64,000 nucleotides of DNA from Apostichopus japonicus (lineage: Eukaryota; Echinodermata; Holothuroidea; Aspidochirotida; Stichopodidae), in contig NC_092572.1 in the NCBI RefSeq assembly GCF_037975245.1, forward strand, positions 12,684,769 through 12,748,768, read 5' to 3'. This document shows, piece after piece, positions 11,847 through 26,800 of the stretch. Positions within the stretch are counted from its first letter, which is position 1. The number at the start of each line of letters is the position of its first letter. Below the pieces are notes generated by a model, which worked only from the letters and a program-made list of their open reading frames with translations, was not told where the DNA came from and made no database searches. The translations under genes were made by a program, and so were the position numbers.

Positions 11847-14800
11847 AAATATACTAGGCAAAATGTAAAATCTGAGGAAAAAAGGTTTCAATTATTTTCC
11901 CAACTAGGTTAAACCTCACAGAAACTGAAAATCTCTTTAAAAACTGTCGTAAACATTTCATTCTGGTTGATGACGTTAACCATCTGGTGATTTTCATAAA
12001 TGACAAGGTGACATCGATGGTATATAGAGGACTTACCATAGACTCATTGGCACCCCCACTGCAGTACCATCCCTCATCGCAGACATCAGTGGGCGCAGAA
12101 TTGCCCTCCCCGGCGCAGTAGTATCCCGGCGTGCATTCCAAACAGTCCCCGACATCCTTCTGTAGGGTGGCATTATTGAAGGTACCCGAAGGGCATGGGT
12201 ACTGGTAGGGGTCGGTGGTGTTGGTGGGGCAGTAATACCCACTGGGACATTCATTTGTCTGGTAGTCTGTGGTGTTGGCGTAACAGTAATAACTCTCTGG
12301 ACAGCTCTTACAATTGTACCGGCCCTCTTCATCATTGTACGAACCAGCAGGACATCCTAGAAGAGGACGGGGAAACAGAATCAAAGAGAAATTATTTGAA
12401 GCAATAATGTCGCTAGAAAATGGAGGTATTTTTTTAGATCCTCCTGCAAGCAGGAACTCGCGAAGAAACCTTGTTGGCTTACCAAAGCCGCAAGCTGACC
12501 GAAGTCAGTCTCTTACATTCATATTTAACGCCCATGATTATGAATTGTCAACAACTCTGTAACTGGACAACAAACATTAATCTTGGAGTGACTCGAACGG
12601 GGGACCTTATGATTGGAAGGCACCGGCGTTAACCACTGAGCTAACACTCCACCGTATCGCTGCTCTTGAGACAGGAGTGACCTATTCGACAGGTGTCCCC
12701 ATTCATAACTATAATCATATACATTCACATTTAGAACAATTGTCACCACTTTTAATAACTTGCAAAAGACCACAAAATAATTATTTTAAATTCCAGTGGA
12801 TTGTCCCTTGCTTTTTTCAGAAGTAGTCATAAAATAAATAGTGTTCATATTAAGGGAGTTCCTAGCTTGTCCAGACTAAAGTTCAAAATTCAAAGACTTT
12901 CAAGACCCAGAAATAAGGTTTTCCTCGTCCCTACTTATTCCCCAACTTTTCCAGACCACATGGGAATCATGCCATTATTGCTGCATTCAACAATTACTAT
13001 AATTCCTGCAATTTTCAAGTATGATCAAAAAATATATATACACAAGAATTTCTCCACAAATGTCATCATCGATTAACAGAAAGGCAAAAGATTCTATATC
13101 CCTACCTTGTGGATAAACCGTGCCTTCTGGACAATAATGGCCCTCCGGACATACATGTCCGATGATGGGATGGACAGTATTTGTAGGACATTGATTAAGG
13201 TCGATCATGAAAGGATTTGCCTTGTCAGCTCCAGAGATGCAGTAGAATCCCGCCATGCAAGTATCCGTTGGTTCGGTGAGGTTCACCCCACCGCAATATT
13301 GTCCTAGGTTGATAAAAATAGATGGTAAATTCATTAATTACATTGCAAGTCTTTTTGCTCTCAACTTATCAAGTTGCATCACTAGCTTTGCATCTGAAGC
13401 ACAGTGGCTTTCTGTGGCTGATATTAAGGTAACACACATTCTTGGGAGATCATATTTCTTGGAAGTCTTCAACTTAATCTCATAAGAAAACTTCAAGTGC
13501 AAAAAAAAAAAGGTATCCAACTTTGATCAATTGTTTTCATATATTGTTGCAATTCAAGTCAAACTCATTTGCCATCCCTCTGGTGGACCCAACCACTACA
13601 AATACTTATCTCTGTGCCTCTTTCTTCCTTGAAATAAACCCCCTCCCCTCCTCTCCTTCCCCCCCCCCCATGGTGGAACCATACACTAATGACCCCTATA
13701 CATGTCTGCCTTCATCGCTCAAACTTTTCTCTTAAATCAATGCCAGAGGGGATAACCCCTCTGACAACACCACACTGTGCAAACACCCACCTCTGTACCC
13801 CTTGACCCTTAAACTCATTTCTCTTACATACCCTGATTGCTCCATATAGTAGTAATACCCATCATAGTACCCCTACCTCCACCCAAATCTTACCTCCATC
13901 ACATGGGGTACACTCCTCTGCAGCTGTTAGCCCCTGGGCTGCACCATAGGTGCCAGCCGGACAGGACTGCCAGTCATGGCCTGTACCATTAGGACAGAAG
14001 AATCCCATCGGACATGGGTCATAGGTGGTGAAGGCCACTCCTACTACAACATTTTCTGGTACACAATAGTAGCCTGGAATAAGAACGATAATAAATAGTA
14101 ATAATCAATATGTTTTTCAAGCGCCCAATATCCAGTATCCAAAAGAAACTGTCCATGGCAAAGAAAAAATCAAACATGAACTGAATAAATAGGAAAATTA
14201 CATAAGTTTATCATAACAAGCAGTTTTTTTATGTCCAATGGCAAAATAGTTCAATAGACTCTGACCTGCTGCTGTAGCAGTTCTATCTCTGAAAGAGTGA
14301 CTTTGTGACGTGTTTGTACCAGGTTGAAGAGTGACTGGAATGCAGGATATGACCAGGGTTATATCCTTTAAAATATATATCCTTTTAATATTTCATATTA
14401 CAAAGATGCAAATAATATGTTATCTGATGTGCAACCAATGGAGAACTTTAATAATTGGAGTTGTATGGTCCCTGGCTTGAAATTAGCGGATCAGATGAGC
14501 CATCAAATTCTGAGCAAGCTGAAGTTTGAGGATGAGTGACGTAAGTTGACATAGTCTAACAACATCAAAACAAGCTGAGTACTATAGCATATTTTGTTAC
14601 TTACCCTCTGGACACACTTCACATTCAGCTTCTCCTTCATGGTCCATGTAAGTCCCTGCTGGACACTCCTGAGGTGAGGCGCTGCCCTGTGGACAATATC
14701 TACCAATGGGACAGATCACAGCCTTACCATGGCTGGAGCCGAGTGGACAGTAGTATCCTGGTTCACAGTCTGCAGTAGGTTCGGTCAGAGCTAAGAAAAG

Positions 14801-17800
14801 AAAACAAAGTAGATGTCCAGGAGATGATATCTATCGATGAGTCTTTTCGATTCATTTATTACAAAGAAGAGCTCATATTAACTTCACATCTCACACAAGT
14901 GCTCACATTAACTTTACATCTCCTGTTGATTTCAGGACTATCCTACTAAGATTTCAACATTGGGACCCTTTCAAGTGCTGACCACTTCTCTCCCTCTCTC
15001 ACTCTCTTTCTCTCTCTTTGAACATTAGATGTCTGAATTCAGTTTGTCTCAAAGGACTCTCAAGATGTGTATTTAAGGTATTCACTTGACTGTTTAAAAC
15101 TATATTCTTTCCTTTCTAGAAGCTTACCTAGGCCATCGCAGTAATACCCTGGAGTACACAGGAAACAGTCGTTGACGTCCTGAAGAGCCGTGCCGTTAGA
15201 GAAGGTTCCATTTGGACAAGAGAACGGGTCTGCCGTGGCCTCTGGACAATAATAACCCTCCGGGCAGACAATCTGGTTGGGCCTGGTTGATCCCTCTGGA
15301 CAATAAAACCTGGCATAGCATGGTCCAGCAACTTCAGTTAATGCTGTTCAGAAAGATTATATGAAAATTAAAATCATATAAATAATGTATGCCAAAATAT
15401 GAAGAATGAGTCTGAATCCTGTCTGATACAGAGTAAATTTGAATGTTTTACAGTCTTGTGCCAAGGCAAGGCTTCTCACATGACTTTACAAAACTTAACC
15501 CCTGGTCACTGATAACTTGGCCCACCCACGTACCCAAGGGGGGCACAATTCAAACCAGTAGTTCCCATGGCATTACAGTACGCCACATCTACGTGTCCGT
15601 GGGGGACTTCTCATACGATGCTGCCATAAACCGGTGAACGCAACTTTATTTACGATTTCCCTTGCAGGGTGTATTTATACACCTGGCTGAAGAGAGGTAC
15701 TGAAGAACAAGTGCCTTGCCCAAGTACACATGATACAATGACACGCCAGGACTCAAACCTGCAGGAGGTGAACCTGCAGGACTCGAACCTGCAATCCTTA
15801 TATCAAAAGTCCAAGGGCTTAACCATTTGACCACATCTCTCTGGCAGGAGTAATGTTTAGTGGAGAAAGTATAAGTGATCAGGTACTCTTGCAATTCGTC
15901 AAATCTACTTGACATCATTTGGTAAGGGAGACATATTTTCAAGTCACCAACCCAAAGTTGTATATACAAATGGAGCTAAAATGGAGCCCAAATGGAGTCA
16001 AACCTTCCCTGTATACTGAGTACCACCAGTTAGATTACATACAGAGATACTGAGTTTTGGAATCTGCCAAACAATCTGAATTTCAAATGTAAAAATTTGA
16101 AATACTTTTATAAGAATAGTCACCCAAGAAAGAACCAAGGCACCCAACACCAAACAACCAAAACTACTCATTCCACCCTCAAGCACTGTCTCCTTGCTGC
16201 GAAAATCAAACACCACGTACCTGTCTCATTGCAGTAATACCCAGCGGTACAGTTGAGACACTCATCCACAGACTGAAGCCTTAAGTTGGGACTGATTGTG
16301 CCTTCAGGGCAAGCACTGGGGGAATCAGTCTCTTCCATGCAATAATAACCAGCAGGGCATTCACCATTCCAAGGATCTGTAAAGTGAGCACAAATTCTGA
16401 CATTTTATTCTTTAAATTATTTGAGAATGAAATCTTCCCAAAATTTGAAACCAGTGAGCTGAGACTTACAAAATCCTGTGCTCTAACCACAGAGATATCC
16501 AGTCACAAGTCCAGTGGCAATTTCAAAATTTTGCTTGCGGTATCAGTCAAAAGCCACAGTACCTTGCATATCATATAATGAGGAATCAACCATAGTTTAT
16601 TAGTTTATTCGATAGAGACTTCTGCAGAAATTCACTCAATTTTATAATTGCTTGGTGTATTGAAGATACCATTAACATGACCATAGACTTGCAACTTATG
16701 AAGACTATATACCAAATAGTGTTTCTGTTTTCTTTAAAAAAAAAAAATCTATCCCCTGCAAATTTTCAATATTCTTGACAATGACATGACTTTTTTTATT
16801 AAAAATATAACTTATATCAAGCTAGTTTTATTAAGATAATAATTGTTTAAATATTAAAACAAATGAAAAATGTACAATTAATTTGAAACTTGGATAATTA
16901 AAAGTACTGCAGCTTGCTTTGCTTTTCCCATTCTTATATAAAATAAGGTTTTTAATCCCCCCAATAAAGAAGTTTACAACAACTACGAATGAAGACTCAA
17001 GAATGATTTAGCATCAATTTCTAATTACTAAATGGATTAAATATTTCAGGTACAGTTTCATAAATTATAATTGGTTCCTCTTTGATAATGGACAACAGAT
17101 CTCACCATCGTTGGGAGTGGTTGTGTCCGCACCGATCCTGCAGTAGTAACCAGCAGCGCAAGGTCTCTTGGGAAAGGAGAGGCCGTTCTCATCACAAGCC
17201 ATACCTCCGATGCAGTCCGTACATTGGGACATCTCCTTCAGACCTAACAAGGTAAAGACATGATGAACAAGTGTTCAGATGTATTTGATTGAAGCATTTG
17301 TACCATAGATATGACGATAAAGTCAAGTCAGTCAACATGATAAAAGTTTTAACGACGAATCAAAAGTTACAAGACCTACCTTCTAAAGTACATAATGACA
17401 AGCATCTCCTTGTAATGTATATCACCACCCACACCCACCCCCACCCCATCCCTTCCCATATTGTCATTCCCACATCCTCACACCTAGATAAGCTTCAACT
17501 TAATAACCAATAAAGTTCACAAGAACTGTAGATTCTAACTTCACAAATGCGGAGAACCTGTTTCTATGTTTCTTTTTAATGTTGTGTAAAATTCAGGAAA
17601 ATGAACGAGGACTTCAAAAGGAAATCAGTTTTTGTAACATCAAATATTCTGTCAAAATGGTTCAACTAGGTTTACTTTACTGCCATCCGACAAATCACTT
17701 TTCAATAGTCTCATCTGGCCCTCCTCAGTTTCTTTGCAAACTTTGGAAAGGTTGAAACTGCCAGAAAAGTACTCTTTTTACCAACACTCTACTTGAAAAA

Positions 17801-20800
17801 TCATTAGCCACATCAGCAAAACTTCCAACAATGTGTTAGCAACTTTCTAGTGGTTTAGAATCCTATGGCACTAAAGGTGCACTTCAAGGCAACTTTATTC
17901 TTACCAGTGATATTATTAAATGTTCCGAGTGGACAAAGGGTGTTCTTTCTAGTGGTCTAGAATTCTACGGCAGTACAGGTGCACTTCAAGGCAACTTTAT
18001 TCTTACCAGTGATATTATTAAATGTTCCAAGTGGACAAGGGTATTCTTCAGCATAAGTGGTGCCGTTGGGACAGTAGTAGCCCGATGGACAAACGTACGA
18101 TCCGTACCAGACCACTGGTCCTATGGTGGCGTTACAGTAATGTCCTTCCATACACGTCTTACACGTCCACTGTCCTGGAGTGTCCTGGAACGTCCCCGAT
18201 GGACAAGGCACTGGATCTCCGCTGCCGGTCTCGCAGTAGTGACCCTCAGGACAAGTGTGATTGGACGGTGTGGGGGTCACCTGACCCTCCGGACAGTAGT
18301 AACCTTGTTGGCAATCACCAGAGACGAAAGCCAGCCCGGATGCATTGCAATAGAAACCTTTCAGAAATTGTAGGGAAAGATAAAGTGCGACAGTGAGGTT
18401 GACCAAAAATGCCACATTTAATCCAGATGTGTTTTCTTCCAGAAACTAACAATTTTTAATGATTAACCCCAAGAAGTAATTTGGAAAAGAAAAATATAAA
18501 CACTCTCTCAAACAGAACTGAACAGAACCAAACTGCCTCAAGTAACAATTTTCATTCCTTTTCATAACAGCATTCCTAAAGTATAACATTTTGTAACACA
18601 TTTTTTGTTGTCAAATTGAAGTAAATATGAGATTATAATATAGCATCAAAGGTCAGGTGAGACATAAAATTCACATAAAGACTAAGCTCCATGCACCTCA
18701 AGATGACTTTTCCAAATTTGATTTTTCAATTGTTTCTTCCTCAGTTCATGATGCAGAAGATAATGGAAGGTAGGGAATGACCAACATTTCTTGCCATTTC
18801 AGCTAATGTCTTGTTACACATGTGAAAGTATCAATAAAAAGTGATTATTGTGAGGAATTGTAATCAATAATGGCAGAAATGCAAACATTTATGAATATTC
18901 ATACATCATATTTGCATATTTATCTATTAACCTTTAGTACAGATCTTGCAGGCTGTTTCAGCACTCTCCTCAGTGGCGTCCAGGTAGTAGCCCATATCGC
19001 AAGGGAGAGGAGCATCGCTGCCCTCGGGACAATAATGACCCATGGGACAGATGTCCCCTGTGGTGCCATCCGTAGGGTTGGACACTGAAGTTCCCCCTGT
19101 GCAATAATACCCTACAAAGTGACACAAAGAGGTACCACAGTGTTAGCAATAACATAACAATAAGATCATGCAGTCACTCCCTTTACATCATGAATGTGCA
19201 TAATTAGCTAATGTTTATTCATAACCAAACTAGAATTAAGAAGAGACGGGTCAACCTTTGATGGATTTTAATGGGAGTTGCAGATATTTTCATCAAGCAG
19301 ACACACATAGTTAACGATGCATGTAACATCTAACAACTGGAAAATTACATACAGATCCACATTAAGGATATTTATTACTTCAAAACACTGTTGAATACTA
19401 GTTTGAATATTTTAGTTTTGATGAGTGCACCCCTTTGTAAGATGTGACAGAGGAGGGGTAGGCGTAGTGGAGGGGCAAAAGGGGTGGATGTGGAAGGGGC
19501 AAATAGGTGAGGGAAGTTCACTTTGAAGCAGCAACTTCTAAATGCTCCCATGTTTGACAAGAGTTATGCCTTTATAAAGTCATTTTTCAGTTTTGTAGTG
19601 TGTGATTTTGTTATAGATCTCACCTGCTCTACACAAGAGCTGTGGCTCGGCCAGTCCTGCCCGATGACAGTACCAGCCTGGTTCACAGGGTATCGCCACC
19701 TCAGTCCCTCCAGGACAATATTCTCCGCTCTGACAGCGCCCTCCTACAGAGGGATCAGACGGCATTGGGTTTGCAGCTCCTTGGATGCAGTAATAACCAT
19801 CACTAAAATCAAGGAGAAGGAAAAAAGTACAGAACATTTCATATACGGTTAGATGTACCTATATGAATATACTGTAACAAAATATCACAAACAATTAATA
19901 TTTCCAGGGTGTCTAAACTTCCAACCTCCACCACATTCTTGCCAAATCACATGCACAACAATCCTCCCACTTCGCCCTCCTCCCCACATGTGAGGTTGGC
20001 AACCCATAAGATATAAGACTTGAAACCATAACATCTCATACCTGCAGTTGCTAGTGGGCCACTCATTGCCCACACCTTGGCAGTACATGCCACCGAGGCA
20101 AGCCAGGCAGGAACTGTTATCCGTGGATCCGGTGGCATTATTGAAAGTTCCCCTAGGACATGGGAACTCCGTGGCATGGGTGGTACCTAGAGGGCAGTAG
20201 TAACCAGCTGGACAATCACTGTAAGCATAGTCAGTGGAGTTAGCAACACAGTAGAAACCTGAAAATAATAAAATAAAATCAAACAAGATCATGAAATATT
20301 CACAGTTAATTAAAAAATATGAACTTAAATAGCAATTGATTCTGAAATGCAATATTACAGTTTGAGAAGAATAAATGATGAACGTTAATATTTACCCGCA
20401 GGACAACTTTTGCAATCTCCTTCTCCTTCCTGGTCCTGGTAATACCCTGCATCGCACCCCAGAGGTAGAGTGGTACCTTCGGGACAACGATGACCTCTGG
20501 GGCACACCCCACCAACTCCAGTATATCCGCCGAGCAATGGACAGGTTTCATTGTAGGTGTCGTTGGAACCGGGGGCGTTGGGGTTTCCTCTGTCAAGCCC
20601 GGACTGACACCAGTAACCTTCCTGGCAGAGCTGGGTGTAGTTAGTCGCAGCAGTATCGGGACAGTAGTAACCACCAGGACAATCTTTGCACTGTGTGATC
20701 TGTAAAAAGGTTGATTTAGTGTTAATTACATCAGTTGTTATGGTTACACAACAAAGGGAGATCCCGTCAGAGAGGAAGAGTACAACAAACCTCCCACATC

Positions 20801-23800
20801 GTTATCTTTCAATAATGTTATTTCCTTTAATGAGAAAATGGAATCAAAGGTTGCATCACACCGTGCAGTTCTCCTGAATCATATTGTTTGACAAAAGAAA
20901 GGAATATAATTTCAACTTTGTGTCATTCAAAGTATTACTCTTGTATCATTCAAAAGTTAGCTTTCAAAAGATCCTTGCTGGTTCATCTACTTGATAACAT
21001 ACAATATCGTAATCATGTTGACATTTCACTGCCATCATGTTTACTGCCATCATGTTGACAAAATCATGTTGACACTTAAATACAATCATGTTGACACTTG
21101 ACTACAATCATGTTGACACTTGACTGCAATCACGTCGACATATGACTGCCATAATGTTTACTGCAATCATGTTGACATTTGACTGCAATCATGTTGACAC
21201 TTGAACACAACCATGTTGACACTTGACTACAATCATGTTGATACTTGTCTGCAATCATGTTGACACTTGACTGCAGTCATGTTGACACTTGAACACAACT
21301 ATGTTGACACTTGTCTGCAATCATGTTGACACTTGACTGCAGTCATGTTCAACTCTACTCTACTGCATCTCGTTGGCTGCAATCATGTCAAAACTTGACT
21401 AGTATCATGTTCACTTTTACATTTTAATGTCACAACAATTTTATTATATAAGCAACAACTGCATTCAAGTCTAACCAACTTTACTTTCTCTCCTTTTGTT
21501 TCATTTCTTACCTTGTACAAGTTAGTCTCATCGCTATACGTCCCGTGAGGACAGTGCAAGAGGTCCAGTCCCGTCCCTTCAGGACAGTAGTAACCGGCAG
21601 GACAATCTGAGTAGCCGGGCTCCAGATCAGGGTAGCCGATAGAAGCATTAACTGGGTAGCAGTAGTAGCTGCATGAGAAGATGATAGGAGATGATAAATC
21701 AAAATTGACTTGAACATTATTTTTATAAAGTAAACAAAAATGGGAAATTACACCAAAAAACAAACTTGAAAAAGGCTTAGAATTTTATGGTTAGAACAGG
21801 ATTCAAACCAGTGGCCTTAAGATTTCAAGTCCTGTGCCTCTACCAACTGAGCTAATCTAGCTCTTAGGTTTTGGTGATCTCTAGCCAACCATTTTTTCGA
21901 CACTGTAATATCGACAGTGGATGTCTAGCAAGATAGAAGTATTTGGGTTCAGGATGTGCCATTTAATACTTTTTCTTCGTTTCATACTCAATTTATTCCT
22001 TTTTTGGGTATTAAAGAGAGCTGTAGCAGCTGCAACATTCTGCTCAGTGAGAATGAATCAATATCAAACAATTGGGAATGTCTCTGAACACCTGCAGTTC
22101 CTACTGTGTCACACTGTGGAGCACAATAGATTGGTGAGCACAATAGATTGGTGAGCACAATAGATTATGTCCTAAACAGCTTGGCTGCAGTAAGCTGCAG
22201 CCCTCTCAGCATTGTACTTTTTGACATGGCACCTAAATAGGTAAGGTTTATAAAATTGTTACCAACCAAGAAAATTAACAAAATGTTAAGAACAAAGAAA
22301 GGGCCAACTCACCCATCAGGACATATCTGACAAGAAGCCTGTGTGGTCCGGTTTGTAAAGTAACCTGCACCACAAGAGAGGGGTACGGCAGACCCCTCCG
22401 GACAGTGTAGACCCCTGGGGCAGTCATCTGGTGCAGGGATAGCAGAACCTTGGTGGAAAAAATAAAAGATGTTATCACATCAACTAAAACAAGGTTGTGG
22501 GATTAGACCAGCCAACCAACACAACTATACAACAATAAGATTTCCAGTTGTGCAACATGGATTGTAGGTACTTTAATATAGTGTGGACCTAGCATGGGCA
22601 GGGAATCTAAAATTTCAAGGGAATTTAGCTGGAGAACGTTCTGACAACTTGGACATTCTTCAAAGATTGACCTGACAGCAGATACCACCATCCAAAATAT
22701 TAATCTATGATGGGATTGTATGACTAAGCACTTTTATGTGGAAACGTAGGTATGCAATATCAATTAGCATCCCTTAATTATCACTAGCAATAAACATAAA
22801 TATAATTAATAGCATCCCTTAATAATGAAACCTGTTTAAACTAATTTAATATTAAACTTAGAGGTTCATGCTCCAACAAACACTTTCATGTTTAAAGAAA
22901 ATTGCAAGGATTGTTTTGGTTTTCTAAGAGAAAAAGAATTGTAGATATGCAATACCAACTAGGATCCCCTTAATAATCAAAGCTGTTTAAGTTAATATCA
23001 TATTAAACTTAAAGGTTTCATGCTCCAACAGTCAATATGATATTTCAGCAAACACCTGTTACTCCAAATCTATCGAAAAAATTTACCAGCAATAAACTTC
23101 ACGAGCAATAAACATAATTATAATATAATTACATTGAATTTATGATATTTTTTATAATTATATCAAAATTTTAATTATGTTTTATTAATTACATTATAAT
23201 TAATTATACTTGACACAAACAATAATGGACATGCACAATCAATATTTACCTTCCAAGCAATAATATCCTGCTGTGCACGAGCCTTCTTCTTCCGTCAAGC
23301 CTGTCTGTTGGCAGTAAAACCCTGCCGTACAATTCCTGCATTCTGATTGGTCCGCCAGTCGTGTATCATTCGAAAATGTACCTGCTGGGCATTTGTGGGG
23401 AACAGACGTCCCGATGGGACAGTACTTTCCAGCAGGACAGACGTACTGTTGTGGATCGTCTGAGCCTCTCTCGCAGTAGAATCCTTCATCGCACTGGTCG
23501 GTCGGTTCAGTTAAGCCATCACTTCCGCAGTAATAACCTGTAAATAGTGAGCAGATGCTTTCAGTAACCAGGGTATAACACTGTTTCTCCATTATCATAT
23601 TGCAGGCTCTCTCTCTACACAAAACTGGCACCCTAACCACCATAGACTGATGGTTCCTGGCAGATGAATTCGAGCAGTATCACTTGCACTGATATTACTT
23701 ATAAACTCTCCTGACAACAATAAACTAATGTCAACAAAGACAATACTGGTGCTCAGCACTCAGCTGCATTAAGCTTACTGTAGCAGTGTTATAGCAGTAT

Positions 23801-26800
23801 TGTGGCTCCAACCTTTCACCTTTACAGGCAATAAGAATACCCCAGTAGGTGATTCATACATCCATCAATAATCCATCCAATAATTGAAGAGATGATAGCT
23901 TTCAAACCGTTTAGAAGAGGGATTTCATCACGACAGGCAAAATTATTTTTAATTGCTTTTCATAACTAAGAAAAATTGTATTTTATTTCTTCTCTTTGGT
24001 GATGCAACTTCCTGCATGACAGGATAGCCTTACCTGCATCACAGCTTAAAGTAACTTGCATCACATGTTAACCTTACCTGCATAACAGGTTAAATTTACC
24101 TGCATGACAGGTAAAGCTAACCTGCATCACAGGTAAAGCTAACTTGCATAACAGGTTAAAATTACCTGCATGACAGGTTAAACTTACCTGCATCACAGGT
24201 TAAACTTACCTGCAGCAGATTTCACACTGATCATGCCTACCTCCATCACAGGTCAAGCTTACCTACAAGCTTACCTACATTGTTGGTTAAACTTAGCCTG
24301 CAGTACATTTTTCATATACCTGCATCACAGGGTCATGCTTACCTGCATCACAGGTCAAGCTTACCTACAACACAGGTTAAACTTACCTGCATCACACGGT
24401 TCACATTCTGTCACATTCATCAGTCCTGTGTCGTTACTGAACGTCCCAGCAGGACAGGTGACCGGCTCTGTACATCCCTCCAGACAATAGTGACCCACGG
24501 GGCATATATTGGCGTCATCCCCCTGGTCAGGGGTGGCAAGCCTTGCACCTGTGCGACAGTAGTAACCAGCAGAACAATAGGTGTAGGGGTAGGTCAGTCC
24601 TCTCTGACCACAGTAGTAGCCAGCAAGACATGGAGAACATTCTTCCTCCTCAGTCAATCCAGTGATGTTATTGAATGTTCCAATAGGACATTCATACTGT
24701 GTGGCAGCTTGGGTTCCATTTGGACAGTAGTGACCTTATAAAAAAAAATATATAAAACAAATTAAAAAATACCAAAATGATGGAATTATCAGCCTGATGT
24801 AAACCATGTCACACTTTTGTAAACTTTCCTTGGCTCGTATGTGTCTTGTTTACTGTTTTACATGAAAGTGACTTTATTAATCACATTATCATATCAGACA
24901 AGTGGAATTTACAATGTTTCATTATTTTTTTCTTCAAATACCATCTTTTTTCTTTATCTTGTGGATCAATTCTAAATCATTTTTCTCTCTTCTTTTGCTC
25001 TTTTGAAAAATATGAGATTTCCTTTCATTTGCTCTTGATTTGTATTTAGTAATAAACATAACAAGAAAATCTAGAACTTAGTCATTAGAAGGAAACTGTG
25101 AAAGGAAGTAATCTTACCCACAATGCTGATATTGTAGTCAAATAATTGGGTTGATTTAAACATAAATCTCAAATATTATCTCTTGCGTCATCAAAAACAA
25201 CAATTTATATCAAAATATGGTAAATTATGGAATATGCCGTACATCTCACCTGGATGGTTTGATTAATGTCTTCATCTTTTATACATGAAAATTATCTTTA
25301 CCTCTGAACTCAAGAGAGTGAAACAGAAAAAGAACTAAATGGTGCTTGCCTTCTGGACAAATGAAGAGCGTGTAGTTGACGACAGGACCGTTTGTATCAT
25401 CGCAATAAAACCCAGGCAGACACTCTTTGCAATCCGGTTGCCCGTCCTGATCTTGGTACCATCCAGCAGGACATGGTGTCTCCCCTGGAGACCCTAGAGG
25501 GCAGTAGTAACCTTCCTGACAGCGAAATTCATTGGGATTGCTGACGGTTTGGCCACCGGGACAGTAGAATCCTACCATGGTGAAGTAGGGAGGAGAATGA
25601 GAAACTTTGTATGAGACTGGAGAAGTATGCGAGTATTGAATTGAGTGGCAAATGAGTATTAAATGAGACAAACGGTTGTGCTGTGGGCTTCAAGAATCTT
25701 TCAAGAAGCAGTGTGGAAATGCTCAGTGCTGACTGAAAGGAGTCTAGTTTATTGTCATATGTCTAAGTGTGATGTAATCACTGCTGTATAAATCCCTTAA
25801 CAGTGTTCTTGAAGCTAAATGAAAACCTCACTTTTGATTTACATATTTAAGTCAGACTCCCTTATATATACATCATGCTTATAAAGTAACACCATTCCAT
25901 AAATTTCTTTAACCTACCAGGATCACATTTCCCTTCCGGTTGGCTAAGACCGCTATCGTTACAATACTTCCCAGCCAGGCAGTCCAGACAGTAGGTGACG
26001 TTCTTCGCCCAGTAAGATGGTTGGTAAGTTCCTGGGGGACACATGGTCTCGTACCCACTGCCCTCAATACAGTAATGACCAGGACTACATCGATCACCTG
26101 TGGAATAATATCAGGAAAAACACCATGAAGACCTCACTGGGAAATTAGACACTTATCCTTGACATTCACCTTTCTCAAGCCACCCATCCTTCATCCTCTA
26201 CCATATTCACTTACTCCCCAAACACATTTCACCTTTGCAACATTGACTCAACCTGGCCACTCAAGCCCTCATCCCTATCATCATCAGACGTTCACAATAC
26301 GTACCCTCAGTCAATACTCATATCCATTGACTCTCCCTAGCCTCCCACATCGATCACACCCTACCATATTAACATCTACACCACACCCTCAGCCAATGCA
26401 CCTATGCCCATTGACTATCCCTAGCCCCACATCCATCACACCCTACCATATTAACATCTACACCACACCCTCAGCCAATGTACCTCTACCCATTGACTCC
26501 CCCTAGCCTCCCACATCCATCACACCCTACCATATTCACATCTTCACCACACCCTACCCCCATGACTCTCCCAGCCCCTCACATCCACCATATGCCATAC
26601 TATATTCACACCTTCTCCATACCCCTCAGCCAACACACCTATCCCCCATAAGCTATCCGTAACAACCTATCCTTCATCCCTTCCCATACCATAGTCACAA
26701 TATTCCTGGACCCCTAAGGCAACCAATCTATCCCTCACTGACCTGCCCCTGGCACCCATCCCTCTCCCCATTTATTCATCTACCCACCGAGTTGCCACCA

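Noticed and set aside
12585-12650. Functional tRNA gene
   Set aside because: Too short, T-stem unpaired, eight-base anticodon loop.
18022-18396. Plus-strand open frames antisense to exon 58
   Set aside because: Shadow of a long GC-richer exon; most large exons show similar antisense frames.
21788-21866. Functional tRNA gene
   Set aside because: A and B boxes are good, but acceptor, anticodon and T stems have mismatches; a SINE head fits better.
24010-24395. CRISPR-like array (regular short repeats with spacers)
   Set aside because: Repeats are contiguous, diverged, in a eukaryotic intron, with no true spacers or cas genes.
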